Part shown: piece by piece, positions 24,026 to 36,700 of the stretch
Numbering within the stretch: position 1 is the stretch's first letter
Layout of the letters: each line of letters begins with the position of its first letter
Assembly: GCA_949825025.1 (NCBI GenBank)
Contig: OX463781.1
Coordinates: forward strand, 44,447,469 to 44,511,468
DNA from: Siphlonurus alternatus
Taxonomy: Eukaryota; Arthropoda; Insecta; Ephemeroptera; Siphlonuridae
DNA: 64,000 nt
Direction: 5' to 3'
The notes under the pieces: generated by a model
What the model was told of the DNA's origin: nothing
What the model saw: the letters and a program-made list of their open reading frames with translations, nothing else
Database searches by the model: none
Made by a program: the position numbers and the translations under genes

Positions 24026-26772
24026 CAATTCGCGTGCCAACTTTTTTCGTAAATTTGGTATTGCAAAAATTTTCGTACAAACTTCAAATTTGGTACACTT
24101 GTAGCTGAGGGTTGTAAAAATTAGTTCAGGTTATTAAAATTTTTATTGAACCCCAATAACACCCCTTTCAGGGGTGGTTTTTAAAAAAATTATTTTCGCC
24201 TTATGGAAATTCAATGTTAAATACAACTTTTTTTGAAATCATTGGAATTTTGCGGAAAAAGTTTCTAGCATAGGGTAATCGACCCTCTTGAACTCAGAAA
24301 TAATTTTAGATTTTTTCCCCGACGCACCCCTGAGGGTGGAGACCTACCCCTAAAATCCATTTTTCTTAAAAATTGTGCTAAAATTATGAAATTAATTTTC
24401 AAGGGGTAATCGACCCTCCTGAACTCGAAAATAATTTTAGAATTTTTCCCCGACGCACCCCTGTGGGTGGAGACCTACCCCTAAAATCCACTTTCCTTAA
24501 AAATTGTGCTAAAATTATGAAATTAATTTTCAAGGGGTTATTGACCCTTCTAAACTCGGAAAAATTTTTAGATTTTTTCCCCGACGCACCCCTGAGGGTG
24601 GAGACCTACCCCTAAAATGCATTTTCCTTAAAAATTGTGCTAAAATTATGAAATTAATTTTCGAGGGGTAATCGACCCTCCTGAACTCGGAAATAATTTT
24701 AGATTTTTTTCCCCGACGCACCCCTGAGGGTGGAGATCTAACCCTAAAAACCATTTTTCTTAAAATTGTGCTAAAATTATGAAATTAATTTTCAAGGAGT
24801 AATCGACCCTCCTGAACTCGGAAATAATTTTTAATTTTTTCCCTGACACACCCCTGAGGGTGGAGACCTACTCCTAAAATCCATTTTTCTTAAAATTGTG
24901 CTAAAATTATGAAATTAATTTTCGAGGAGTAATCGACCCTCCTGAACTCGGAAATAATTTTAGATTTTTTTCCCCGACGCACCCCTGAGGGTGGAGATCT
25001 AACCCTAAAATCCATTTTTCTTAAAATTGTGCTAAAATTATGAAATTAATTTTCAAGGAGTAATCGACCCTCCTGAACTCGGAAATAATTTTTAATTTTT
25101 TTCCCTGACACACCCCTGAGGGTGGAGACCTACTCCTAAAATCCATTTTTCTTAAAATTGTGCTAAAATTATGAAATTAATTTTCAAGGAGTAATCGACC
25201 CTCCTGAACTCGGAAATAATTTTTAATTTTTTCCCTGACGCACCCCTGAGGGTGGAGACCTACTCCTAAAATCCATTTTCCTTAAAAATTGTGAAATTAA
25301 TTTTCTAGGTGTAATTGACCCTCCTGAACTCGGAAATAATTTTAGATTTTTTCCCCGACGCACCCCTGAGGGTGGAGACCTACCCCTAAAATCCATTTTC
25401 CTTAAAAATTGTGCTAAAATTATGAAATTAATTTTCAAGGGGTAATCGACCCTCCTAAACTCGGAAACAATTTTAGATTTTTTCCCCGACGCACCCCTGA
25501 GGGTGGAGACCTACTCCTAAAATCCTTTTTCCTTAAAAATTGTGAAATTAATTTTCTAGGTGTAATTGACCCTCCTGAACTCGGAAATAATTTTAGATTT
25601 TTTTCCCCGATGCAACCCTGAGGGTAAACTGCTACCCACGATATCCTTCTTTCTTAATTATCGAGTAGAAATTAGGAATTATTTTTTTTTCAGGATGTAT
25701 CGAAATTTTTCAGAGAAAAAATATCCCAGACAGACCCCTTCACTTGCAGCATGACAGTGGTTTCACTCAATGTGTCCACCGTTAATTGGCGTGATGGCAC
25801 ATGTTGGTCCGCTCAACGTGGCCATGTGTGTAGGTGCATGGCCTCTAGCATCTGAGGTGTGACTAATTCCATGCAACGTCTGATCTCCACTTTCTGTTCG
25901 TCAATGGTCTCAAATCTCTTCTTGTGAACATTTTCCTTCAGAAAGAGATTTGAGACCATTGACGAACTAAAAGTGACAGACGTTAAGTGGAATTGGTTAC
26001 ACCTCAGTTGTTAAAGGCACACATAGCCTCGTTGTGCAGACCAACATGTGCCTTTACGCCATGCAATTAACGGTGGACACATCCATCGTCATGCTGCAAG
26101 TGAAGAGGTGTAGTCTGTGATTTTTTTTATGAAAGATTACGATAAATTCCGAATGAAATTTAATTCACAATTTCTACTCGATTATTAAGGAGAAAAGATA
26201 TGGTGGGTAGCCGTTTACCCTCAGGGTTGCGTTAGGGAAAAAATCTAAAATTATTTCCGAGTTCAGAAGGGTAGAGTACCCCTTGAAAATTAATTTTACA
26301 ATTTTATCACAATTTTTAAGGAAAATGGAACCTCAGGGGTGCGTCGGGGAAAAAATCTAAAATTATTTTCGAGTTCAGGAGGGTCGATTACCCCTTGAAA
26401 ATTAATTTCATAATTTTAGCACAATTTTTAAGGAAAATGGATTTTAGGGGTAGGTCTCCACCCTCAGGGGTGCGTCGGGGAAAAAAATCTAAAATTATTT
26501 CTGAGTTCAGGAGGGTCGATTACCCTATGCTAGAAACTTTTTCTGCAAAATTCCAATGATTTCAAAAAAAGTTGTATTTAACATTGAATTTCCATAAGGC
26601 GAAAATAATTTTTTTAAAAACCACCCCTGAAAGGGGTGTTATTTGTGTCCAATAAAAATTATAACGCCCTGAACTAATTTTTACAACCCTCAGCTACAAG
26701 TGTACCAAATTTGAAGTTTGTACGAAAATTTTTGCAATACCAAATTTACGAAAAAAGTTGGCACGCGAATTG
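24026..26772. mobile_element. Giant foldback element (2.75 kb) with an asymmetric internal tandem array
   Basis: CAATTCGCGTGCCAAC at 24026 is exactly inverted as GTTGGCACGCGAATTG ending at 26772. The first ~250 bp of each arm are near-perfect complements. The palindrome centre is a ~22-bp loop at 25921-25942, bounded by TCTCAAATCTCTT and AAGAGATTTGAGA. Between outer arm and centre lie tandem copies of a unit with CCCCGACGCACCCCTGAGGG, AAAATCCATTTTCC and GACCCTCCTGAACTCGG. The left arm has about 11 units (24284-25620, period 119-132 bp) and the right arm about three (26220-26525). The two longest open frames (24530-24754 and 25223-25438, minus) are readings through this array, not genes. No transposase is visible and no target duplication was found. 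The right end continues into GTGGTTCACTCT, which the left end lacks. Confidence 0.8.
24284..25620. repeat. Tandem array of ~130-bp units in the left arm
   Basis: The landmark GACCCTCCTGAACTCGG recurs at about 24284, 24412, 24543, 24675, 24804, 24935, 25065, 25197, 25316, 25448 and 25567. Spacing is 128-132 bp, with two intervals of 119 bp where a CTAAAATTAT segment is missing. Alternating neighbours share variants (CCCTGACACACC against CCCCGACGCACC), so blocks of two units seem to have been copied together. Confidence 0.85.
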
Positions 26773-26811
26773 TGGTTCACTCTGTATATATATATATATA
26801 TATTAATTTAA

Positions 26812-27139
26812 GGATTGACCTCAGTTGATTTGGATCTCGGAAACGGCCTCCTTAATTCTAATGAGACTTGCAGGAGTCTTTAAGCTCGTCACAATAAGGT
26901 TGCTTAATTTTTTTGAAGTGGATCTGTTCGACCAGTTTGGAGAAAACTGAGGCAGAAGTTTAACGTTGGCCTTATGGACGGAAACCGGAAATGGAGTTGT
27001 TGTGAGAAAACCGCCCCCTTGAATTTGTTCAAACCATAGGCGATTAAGTTTTAAAGGATCCTCGATTTTTTAAAATTTATTTCATTCGATTCCGTTCGAC
27101 AGAAATTTCCCGTTTCCGGTTTGTAACTGAGGTCAATCG
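26812..27139. mobile_element. TTAA-flanked element, GATTGACCTCAGTT family, copy 1
   Basis: TTAA (26808-26811) then GGATTGACCTCAGTT; right end AACTGAGGTCAATCG then TTAA (27140-27143). 328 bp. Apart from the ends it is not a full palindrome and includes CCGGAAATGGAG and a segment shared, in opposite orientation, with the element at 62878-63210. The family is therefore confirmed by two TTAA-bounded copies. The superfamily is piggyBac or Kolobok by target site. Confidence 0.75.
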
Positions 27140-27143
27140 TTAA

Positions 27144-29262
27144 ATCTTTAGCGTACTTGTTATAAAATATAACTTTATATACCCGTAATTTAAAAATATA
27201 GCACTTTTATTAAATTTAGTATGAAGTTTTGTTGAGGTAGAGTAGGCTTGCTTTTATTCTCCGCTGTAATAAGAAGACCATCTAGAGTTACCAGCACTCC
27301 GCGAATACCGAGGGAAGTATGTAACATATTCATGTTGGTATATTCGCAACCTGACTGACATAACCAACTCTGACTGAATAATACATATTGGGATTTGTGC
27401 TGGTTTGCAAACCGCGAACATATCCTTAAATGTATAATACTGAATTTTAGATTTTTTATAAGTTTAGCTGCACTCTAAATAAATAATGCTTATCAGTGGT
27501 AGTGCTATAATCATTTATTTCAATGGATGAATTTAACTTTTCTTTTTTTTTTTGTAGCAATTATATAATGTTACTTTGTCATCTCTGTATTGTAGTTATT
27601 TCTTTTATTATTTAAATTTCCGAAACAATGAATTTAATTTACTGCAATTTCCCTTAAAAAAAGGTCTGTATATATAATATAATAGATAAAGAAAGAAAGA
27701 AGGAATCCAATTCAATTTCTTTTATTCGACATTTTATTGTAATCCAGTCGAGTCTTGCAAATTGTGAGCCTCTCGGAGTAGGCAGTGAACTATAGTTAGG
27801 ACAAAGGTAGAATGTCAGTCAATAAGGTTCAGTTTCCCAGTCCATGATATATTATTTAAGACCTTCTTTCGCTAAATTGAGCGACGTTGGAAAAGACAAT
27901 ACGGAGCTGACTAACCGAGTACCAAATAGCTTGCAATTTACAGTAGATTACTTCGTCTACATTGTTCTACAAAACTCCGGGTTAATAATCCAATACCGAA
28001 AGTTGACTTTTTGATAGTGACAAGAAGTCTTCAGGCGAGCGAATTTCATACACAACAGTGATAACATTAAATTTGTATTGGATTTTGTGTGTTCCTTTTC
28101 ATTGACACAGTTTGATATATTTTAACTTTATTGGCCATAGACAGTTTTAGAAAGCTTTGAATATTTGTTAAGTTACAATGTGAAGCTAATTTAAAATTTT
28201 GTTAGTTGTAATTTAGTCCATGCTTGTAGGTTGCCAATTTTAACACCTGGAGAGGCTATAAATATATTCGATATACATGGAAAAAACAAAAACACTATTT
28301 TAACCTTTGTTATATATTGCAAGTTATAATAAAATAATCTACTGATATATATTTTTTTTTCTTATTTTGTCTCTCTTTTAAGGTCTTATATTATATAGTT
28401 TTCCCATGTATGATAAATTATTTTCAAAATTAGAAAGGATTACAGTATATTTTAAACTTATCGAAGTCAATGATCCCAATGATTTTAATTACTTTCAGGA
28501 CTATCTAATATTCTTATATTTACTCGATAGCATTTCATTGTAACATTAGAACTCATTAGAATTCCCCCGTTAACGCGATCTTTCTGTTTGTTAGGAGATT
28601 ACCATTACCTTCTTTCTCCCTCTTGCTAGCAACTAAAACGTTCCACTCCCATCCTCTCTTATCTTGCTCATTTTGTCATTTGAAATTAGATCATCACAGA
28701 GCTTAAAGCGACAAAGGATTTTCATTATGAAAGTAATGAGATTGTACTTAATGCTACAGCTGAATTAAAGTTTGTATTTATATAACATGATAACTCTAAA
28801 ATTGATGTGCTTTTCTAGGTGTAGGTAGGTAGTCTATGGTGTAGGTGTAAAATTATTTTATCATGTATCTTATAGTTTGTAACCTGTTAAAAGCATTAAA
28901 TTCTAAAGAGATGATATTTTTTGTATATACGTAACTTTTTTAAGTCACGAAGTCTAAATTTTATACATAAGTTTACATGTTTTTGTCATATCAGTCGCAA
29001 GTAAAATCACACATATTAATGTTAAATTTGAAAATATGGGAATAATTATTTATTAATCTATATTTTTGGTTAGATAATGGTAAAAAATTAAACATTAACG
29101 ATTATGTAATCCATTGAACTGAATATTAATGGTATAATTAATTATAAGTGTAGCTAAAGAGAGAGATCAAATTAATGTAAATAATTCATTTTATTTAAAC
29201 ATTTTAAACTCTTCAAAATTACATGCATGAATCAATGCAAGGAAATATATGCAAGAAAGTGC

Positions 29263-29299
<37 letters not shown>

Positions 29300-30703
29300 A
29301 GCAATAAAATATATTTATGTACTGTAATAAACTTGGAAATGCTCTAGAATATTAATTTTTAATGGAAAGCTCTAAAAATTTATTTTTAAATCCCCTCTGA
29401 TATATTATAAGTAATTTAAAGAAACTTTTCATATTCTTATATAATTTAATTTCACTTGTCTATTTGTCACGTGACATTTAATATGACGCAGTGGTGGTGC
29501 GGACTGCATGTGACTCAGGTACGGTAAGGTCGAATGTACCATTATTTTAACATTGTAGGAGAACCTAAATGTTGCTCTAGAGATATCTCGAGGGAAATCA
29601 CGTCGTCGTGTATGCCCGTGCTTTAGAACTCGCGTCACTCGTCGTGTCGATATAGAAAAAAATTCAATGTCTTATATAGCCCGTGAAGCTACCTGGTGAA
29701 AGATTAATAGTCTTTCAATACGTTCAGTTCTAGAATTCATTTAAAAAATTATTTATTCTTGTTTTTCTGCGAGAAAAAAAAAATCCTTAATCAGGAAAAC
29801 AAATTCTGGCCACGAATAATCGCAGTTTTTTACTTTAACGATCGACGCATAGCTGAGTTAATAACATTTAATAACGTGAGATGTCTATAATAAGATTTTG
29901 AGTATTGCATTGATCAGCTATATGTATTATATATTATATGTTATGGTTATGACTAATTATATTTATTAATTTTATAATTTACTGTTTATATTTAGAGTAT
30001 TTTTTTTTATAATTATATTTTATATAAGTATAAATGAACACATAAATATTAAATATATTATAACTATTTATGTAATGACTAATTTCAGAATGCACGAATA
30101 AAGCAAGGTTTAGAATGTAATATTTTAACTCCATGCATATTCAAGTGAGTAATTCTTGACATTATTAATCTTGTGGTTACATTTATAAACACTGATAAAT
30201 TTTTGCATTAAAAATATACAGTACAGTAAATTTGAGTGCTTTTTTTATGGTATGTTTGTTGCCTTATTATCTTATTATTTTTATAATAGTACGTGAGTTG
30301 CATTTTATACAAGCATTTATTTTATTATGATGGGAACTGGGGAGTTCATACACTTTAAAAAAGTTGTACTATTTGAAAATATATAAGAGCAGCTGTTATA
30401 ATATTCTTATATAAAAATATATATCGTGTTTTGCAATCTAATTTACAATACTGAAATAAAAAGTATTCAACCCTCGTTGTTTCATTTTTTTCAAATGTAA
30501 AAACGTATAGTTAATTTTTTATGTTCCTTGTAAATTTGCTGCTTTCTGTAAAGTAAAAACATTCAAGTCCACAAACTTACTATACTATATTATGTATATA
30601 AACTCAATAATGAATGATGCAAAAATCTGAGAGAAATATAAAACGAATTAATTATAATGTTTAAATTGTATGACACTACTTAAAAGAAAACAACAAATCA
30701 ACA
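27144..30703. other. AT-rich intron sequence, no recognised gene
   Basis: Contains a poly-A run of nearly 30 bases at about 29269-29297 without an associated SINE head, and a slightly GC-richer patch at 29440-29640. No splice-bounded frame with family similarity was seen on either strand. Confidence 0.5.
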
Positions 30704-30707
30704 CAAA

Positions 30708-30802
<95 letters not shown>

Positions 30803-30924
30803 GTAAATAAGTAAATAAGTAAATAAGTAAATAAGTAAATAAATAAATAAATAAATTAATTAATTAATTAATTAATTAATTAATTAATTAATTAATTAAT
30901 TAATTAATTAATTAATTAATTAAT
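30704..30924. repeat. Composite tetranucleotide microsatellite
   Basis: About 220 bp in ordered zones: (AAAT)n from 30704 to about 30800, then alternating AAGT/AAAT to about 30838, again (AAAT)n, then (TTAA)n from about 30855 to 30924. The zones join with no unique sequence between them. Confidence 0.9.
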
Positions 30925-31629
30925 CAATAAACGAACAAACAAACAGTCATTTGATTTGCAGCATTCAGCTATATAATATAAAAAACGAGAGGAAGAAAAT
31001 ACACAGCACAAATTATACGACTTTACATATGAGGTACTCTTGATTGAAGTCAATTGCTCAAAGAAAACTTGTATGGGGAGGTCAGAAACTTTGCACTTGG
31101 CAAATTGCAGTGAGTACCAACATGAACATTAATGAATGGTGTATTGCAATATAATATTTCACCGTACACCATCTTTGATCTATAATTAAGTGCTCTCAGT
31201 ATTTGAATGAAGCTTCATTTGAAATACATTTATATAGATTTGTTTGGTCCAGTGGATAAGACCTTCATTCGACTTTCTTAATGCTATAGTATAGTAATTT
31301 ATATTAATTATATATTATTTGTAATTATAGGGGTAATGTTGTCGGCATAATATATTATACATTAAACTTCGTGATAATACAAAATTTACCCTTGCCTCAC
31401 TTGCTGAAACTGCAGATCATAAGATAAAGGCATCATGTATATTTGTAATTTTGGAAGAGGCCGTATAGCCACTCCATAAGATTATAAGTTCAAGATAATT
31501 TTCAATGGAGCGATGTCGAGCGAGGCTTGCATGGGGGGGGGGGGGAGGCGTACTTGCTTTATTATCATGATTTGGTGGCTATATATTGGCGTGAAAAAAA
31601 TGAAAAAATTGCTTTCTCGCAGTGATTAA

Positions 31630-32045
31630 AGGTGCATTTCTCTGCGCGCCACTTAAAAAAATTTGGCTGAATTTTGACATCTTATAATCAGTGCATTTTT
31701 AACGCCTTAAATCATGCTTTTTTCAGGTGTTTCGTTGCGCATTTTCAGTAGTCAGTATAAGCTATATACTGACAGTATATGCTGACTACTGAATATTGAC
31801 TGCGAAACACCTGAAAAATCATGATTTAAGGCGTTAAAAATATACTGATTATAAGATGTCAAAATTCAGCCAAATTTTTTTAAGAGAGCATGGAGCGGGG
31901 AAAGCGTGAAAATCTATGCAGTAGCCAATCAGAGGCTAGGGATTTCCTCGCCTTGCGGGGAGTGATTTTATCATCAACATGGCCGCCATATAAGATTGAA
32001 GTACGTGCGCTTTTCTCGCCCCGCTTGACGTCGTTCCAATGTACC
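31630..32045. mobile_element. Second-level TTAA-flanked element inside the outer foldback
   Basis: TTAA (31626-31629) then AGGTGCATTTC; right end CCAATGTACC then TTAA (32046-32049). The GC-rich right half, with CCAATCAGAGG, CATGGCCGCCATATAAG and CTCGCCCCGCTTGACG, is an inverted, diverged match to the element at 51016-51195. It is itself interrupted by the element at 31657-31879. Confidence 0.6.
31657..31879. mobile_element. Innermost TTAA-flanked perfect-arm MITE
   Basis: TTAA at 31653-31656 and 31880-31883. The arms starting AAAAATTTGGCTGAATTTTG are identical complements over about 40 bp and continue to a centre at about 31765, where GTCAGTATA-type steps fold. It is 223 bp long and non-coding, and by nesting the youngest of the three insertions. 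Confidence 0.7.
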
Positions 32046-32979
32046 TTAACTCCTGCCGCGATTTTTTTTACGCCAACATAGCCATGGCACCATATGATAA
32101 TAAAGCAAGTGCGCTTTTCTCGCCCCGCCCAGTCCCACTCGATATCGCTCCATGGAAAAGCATCTTCACATCGTAGTTCCATGTGTTAGTGCGTGGCAAC
32201 GTTCACATAGTGCAGGGGTAACGTTCGTGCTGTCCCGAGGTGTACATCATCACACAACGTTCGTGACAAGTAGCTGTTTATCTATGGTACACAAAATGAG
32301 CCTTTCACTATTTAACAAAAAGAAGTAAATTGTTTTTCTAACCCACCCAAACATCATCATTTGTGAGTGCCTGCTTCCCCTGGCTATATATAAAATGAAC
32401 AGGCAATCAAACACTTTGAAAGTATATAGAGAATTTTTTTTTATATTTTTTTTTAACTGTGCGAAAACAAAAATGAACACTAGAAAAATAGTAACTTAAA
32501 TTAAGTAACTATATTAGTTACAGTAAAAAAGGAAGCAATTCTTCTAGTTTTACTATATTACTGTATATAAATTATTATTTTATAAAACAAATTCAATTAA
32601 GATTAACTTAAAAAAATAAAGTGTTTTAAGTTGGTATTGGTAACCACGGGCGACTTAAAAGTTTCTATACACAGGCCTTATGGGTGACATCATAAACGAT
32701 GTTCGACATGAAGGTATCAGTGATAAAAAGAAACGCAGCGACTGACTTTCACTCCCCATCACAAATTCAATACACATCGTTGTCGATGTAAACAAGAAGA
32801 ACTTTTAAGTCCCCCGACGGTACGTAACTCCAATTCAATACGTGTTACTTGTTATCGCTATAGTAAAGAAAGGCGACTATGTGCTCGAGGCTGCTGCTTC
32901 ATTGAGCGAGTCGAAGTTGATTAGTAACTTGCGTAAAGCTACAGTCAACTTTATTTAATATTACCTCTGGAAGTATTAT

Positions 32980-33300
32980 AATTGAGATATTAGAATGTGA
33001 AAATTTTAGTGTCTTAATCGAAAGAAGGGGTAAAAATATGGTACTGTGAATTTTTTCAGATTATTCTGAGACCGGGAACTATTTTTAAAAAAATCATTGA
33101 AAGTCTATTTTGTGGCGGCACTGCCCTAAAATAGGGCAGTGACTGCCCTAAAACTGCCCGTGACGTCATCAAAATAGAATTTCAATAAATTTTTAAAAAT
33201 AGTTCCCGTTCTCTGAAAAATCTGAAAAAATTCACAGTACCATATTTGTACCCCTTCTTTCGATTAAGCCTCTAAAATTTTTATATTCTAATACCTCATT
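32980..33300. mobile_element. Foldback MITE, AGAGGGT-related family, copy B
   Basis: Outer arm ATATTAGAATGTGAAAATTT, then AATCGAAAGAAGGGG and GAATTTTTTCAGAT, mirrored at the right to 33300. The inner half matches the family seen at 16872 (GGGAACTATTTTTAAAAA, ATTGAAAGTC, TGACGTCA), but the outer arm is unrelated to the other copies. The centre carries a small direct repeat of CTGCCCTAAAA. Confidence 0.65.
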
Positions 33301-33475
33301 GAAATGTGTTTTCTTCTGGCTCACGTCTCAGTTTTGAATGTTTTGCAAACGAGTTAATAATCCTTATCATAAATATGTTAACTTCATATAAAAATACCTC
33401 TCACTTTCGGGTGTACTTCCGGAAAGAATATTAAATTAATTTGACTGTATCTTCTATAATGTGAAGAAATGTTCA

Positions 33476-33789
33476 ATGGAGTATCGACCTCAATTGTTTT
33501 TATTGCAGAAATGGAAAGAGGGTGAAAAGTTATGCTACCCTGATTTTTTTCAGATTTTTTTTTTAGAGTATTTTTAAAAAATTATTGATAGTCCTTTTTG
33601 TGACGTCACGCGGTGGCAAGTCCTATCTTTTTCTTAAGGAGCGGTGTCTCGTGACGTCACAAAAAGAACTTTCAATAATTTTTTAAAAATAGTTCCCGGG
33701 CTCTAAAAAATCTGAAAAAAATCAGGGTAGCATAGCTTTGCACCCTCTATCCATTTCTGCAATAAAAAAAAATTAGGTCGATACTCCAT
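33476..33789. mobile_element. Foldback MITE, AGAGGGT family, copy C
   Basis: ATGGAGTATCGACCTCAATT then TATTGCAGAAATGGAAAGAG at the left are mirrored by TAGGTCGATACTCCAT at the right end. The interior matches copy A closely, including the GTGACGTCAC pair around a loop at about 33628. The outer arm type is shared with copy E (53.3 kb). Only about 175 bp separates it from copy B. Confidence 0.75.
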
Positions 33790-36700
33790 CTCTAATCCAT
33801 ATGTATTTGTTTTCTAAAATTTAAAATCAAGAATTTATTTTATACTTACTTTTAAAATTAAATTTGATTCGGAAAATCTTTAAATTGGAATAAAAAAAAA
33901 ATACCTATTCATAAACACATTGATAATGCAACAAAGACTAAAGTCACAAAAGAGAGATGAATACCTGTGTGATAACACAAGTAAAGCTATTGTTGCAAAC
34001 CGTTATATATACTGTATAGTGTTGCATACTCTTGCTATATATAAAATGTAGCTGCTCGTAACCACATTAAAGAAGTTAGCTTGTGGGTAGTGTAGCTTAC
34101 ACTTTACGTTGCCAAGTGTCACTAACGTGGATTGGTCGTAAGTCTCTTACAAAGATCACCTTTTATACTCTCCACACTTGCATTATACAACCACCCACAT
34201 GAAAAACGTTGAAACTTTAATAGTTTTTTATAGTGAACGTGTGGGTCAATTTTTTTTAAAAATGATTTATTGCACTACATTTTACAACTTTTTCATATCC
34301 TTTATACAAAGTATGTGTTATATTTTATATTTGTTGTAACTTAAATATTGCAAGCAAGTGTATCAAATTTAAATATAAAATCACACTTTTTTTATATGCA
34401 ACAAAGTTTTGTCAGTTCATTTTAAAGTGTCCTAGTTGACCTAGAATTTTATTTTTTATACCTTTTTTAACCACAGTTGCAGTAAAAATTGTGCAAATGC
34501 AGCTTCTTAAAGTGGCTTTGTTTTACTATCCAATTCAATGCTAAGTGCTCATTTTCAATTTAAATGGATGGAACTCTTAATATAAAAAGTAATGTCTCAA
34601 TTCTAATTGTTCTTTTTGCTCTATACATATAAAAACGAAGAGGATAATAAGTTTGATATTGTGAGACTGTGAGACATTATTATAAGTCTTCATCGTAAAA
34701 TGTAACGCAGAATAAAATTATCAATATGTAACAGATCAGTCATGAATACAATATATTAAATTTGTTTTATTTTTTTTTTTTTCTATAAAACTTAAAATTA
34801 GTGTCAACGTTTAGTGAAGTAAAATTCTCAACATAAAAAATTGAAAATTAATATGAAAATTAAAATGCCAATCATATAGTTAGTTGTAATTACTTTGTAA
34901 CTTTAGTAAATTAAATTACGTTAGTAATTAATTGCAACCTATGTTTTAATTGCTGAAATTTTTAATTAAAAAATATAACAAAGCTTTCGTAAAATCAAGT
35001 ATTTTATTTTTGAATCGGGGGATGTTAATATTGTCAATTAATTACCGTTAGTGCTTTTATCAAAGATGCCAAAGAAAGAAGAAATATAATAATGTGAATT
35101 AAATAGAGTCTCGATCGTTAATTGACTATATTCCAGAAATTCTCCTTTCTTGTGATGCTGCTTGCACGTACGTACTGTTCTTTGTTAAAAGTAAGCGGGG
35201 CTCCAATTATTTGCAACCAGATTATAATAATATTCGGTATGACAAAGGAGTCATAGAATCCTTTTCTGTGGTTTGTTAAAAATATTAAAATGTTTACTAA
35301 AACTGTTGTATATATTCAATATGTCATTGAAATTTTTGAAAATTCAAAGCTCAAATGAGCTTATTTCAACCAATGTGGCTAAAGTTACTCAACTTGATTT
35401 CAACTACTTCGTACGTAACACTTAGAAAAATATTAGTTTGTAAGTGTCACTATTACACAAAGCAAACTCTCTACTGTTTGTTTTTATTTGAGAAGCAATC
35501 TCCGACGAAAGCAATCTTTGTTTCGATCTCTTTACACGAATAGGTACAATTATACTGAGGTCCACACAACGTAGAATAACAAACTACTCTTACTAAAGTT
35601 CATATTTAACTTGGGTTTCGTCGGAAATAGTCGGTTGTCCTTCGGCTCGGCCAGTGAAGTTCTTCGTTACAAACCGGCTACAAACCGGCTACCAATGACG
35701 TTACAAACACGATGAAAACCAAGTTAAATGTGAACTAAAGTATACACCGTATATCCACATAAGTCCACACTGGATGGACCCTAGTTTATGTTCTGTGGGT
35801 ATTTATTCAGCTGACAGAATCTCACTCCAAAATCTCTACGTCTTTGTTGTATGTTAAGCTTTGTGTAGTGCGTGTGATTTTGTAGTTACCATCATCAGAA
35901 TGCTAAATCTAGCAACAATCTTGTAACCAAAATTCCAATTTCATTGATCAACTAATTTAATTACTCTATACATGTTTGAGAAGTTTAATGAATGGTTCTT
36001 TGATAATGCGATTACTTTAATTACATTAAAACTGGACCTGCAAATTAGTTCATTTCCTCAGAATTTCGTTACATAAAATTTTTATTTTACCTCAACCTTT
36101 TTGTTTACCTGATCTGAAATTAATTTTTATCGTAAGAAAATTGATTTGATTTCCTTAAATTTGATACAGCGAGTAATTTCACTACTTTGAAAGATACACA
36201 AGTAAAATTATAAAATTAGGTTTCCATTAACAGTAAGTGAAACCTTTTCTGCTATACCTCTGGGCGGAACCGCTTGTCTCACCATCCTTCTCCGGTAAGC
36301 AGAATTACCGGTGAATTATTATTAATGATGGGTTAACACAATACTGTATAAATGAATGTATATTGTGTGTATCGTCTTATGATACTGTGATAATTTGAGG
36401 GAGTGATTTTCCATTTCCCACGTTAACATACCCCTGCAATTTACTATTTATGCAACCAGTAGAGCAGATATGCACCGCAAGTTGCCTATATATTCAGGTC
36501 ACTTGGCCAAGCGCCGTTCATTTTGTTGAATGTGTTGAAGCCACATTATTCCATTTGTTGCAGCATCTTGCCGTGAAATCACTTGAGATCTTATCACTAA
36601 TGCATGTTAATGTACTCTTCTCTTCCGTCCTTTACTTTTACTATTTTTTCTTTTATACATAAAAGCTTTTGTTATTATTTTCAATGTACTGCATAATATA

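Larger units (their letters stand above)
31492..32166. mobile_element. Outer element of a three-level nested foldback
   Basis: AAGATAATTTTCAATGGAGC at the left pairs with a right end of CGCTCCATGGAAAAGCATCTT. Further in, CTTGCTTTATTATCATGAT pairs with ATGATAATAAAGCAAG, and TTGGCGTGAAAAAAA with TTTTTTTACGCCAA. It is interrupted by the element at 31630-32045. Its ends resemble those of the elements at 31630 and 51016, so all three probably belong to one family (AAGGTGCATTTCC...GGAGCG). Confidence 0.6.

Noticed and set aside
24530..25438. Minus-strand frames of 71-74 aa with repeated RSPPSGVRRGK
   Set aside because: They read the ~130-bp tandem unit of the giant foldback. The repeated peptide follows the DNA period and is interrupted by stops.
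31880..32182. 100-aa minus-strand frame
   Set aside because: It runs across the nested foldback elements and has no recognised domain. The related element at 51016 gives similar spurious frames.
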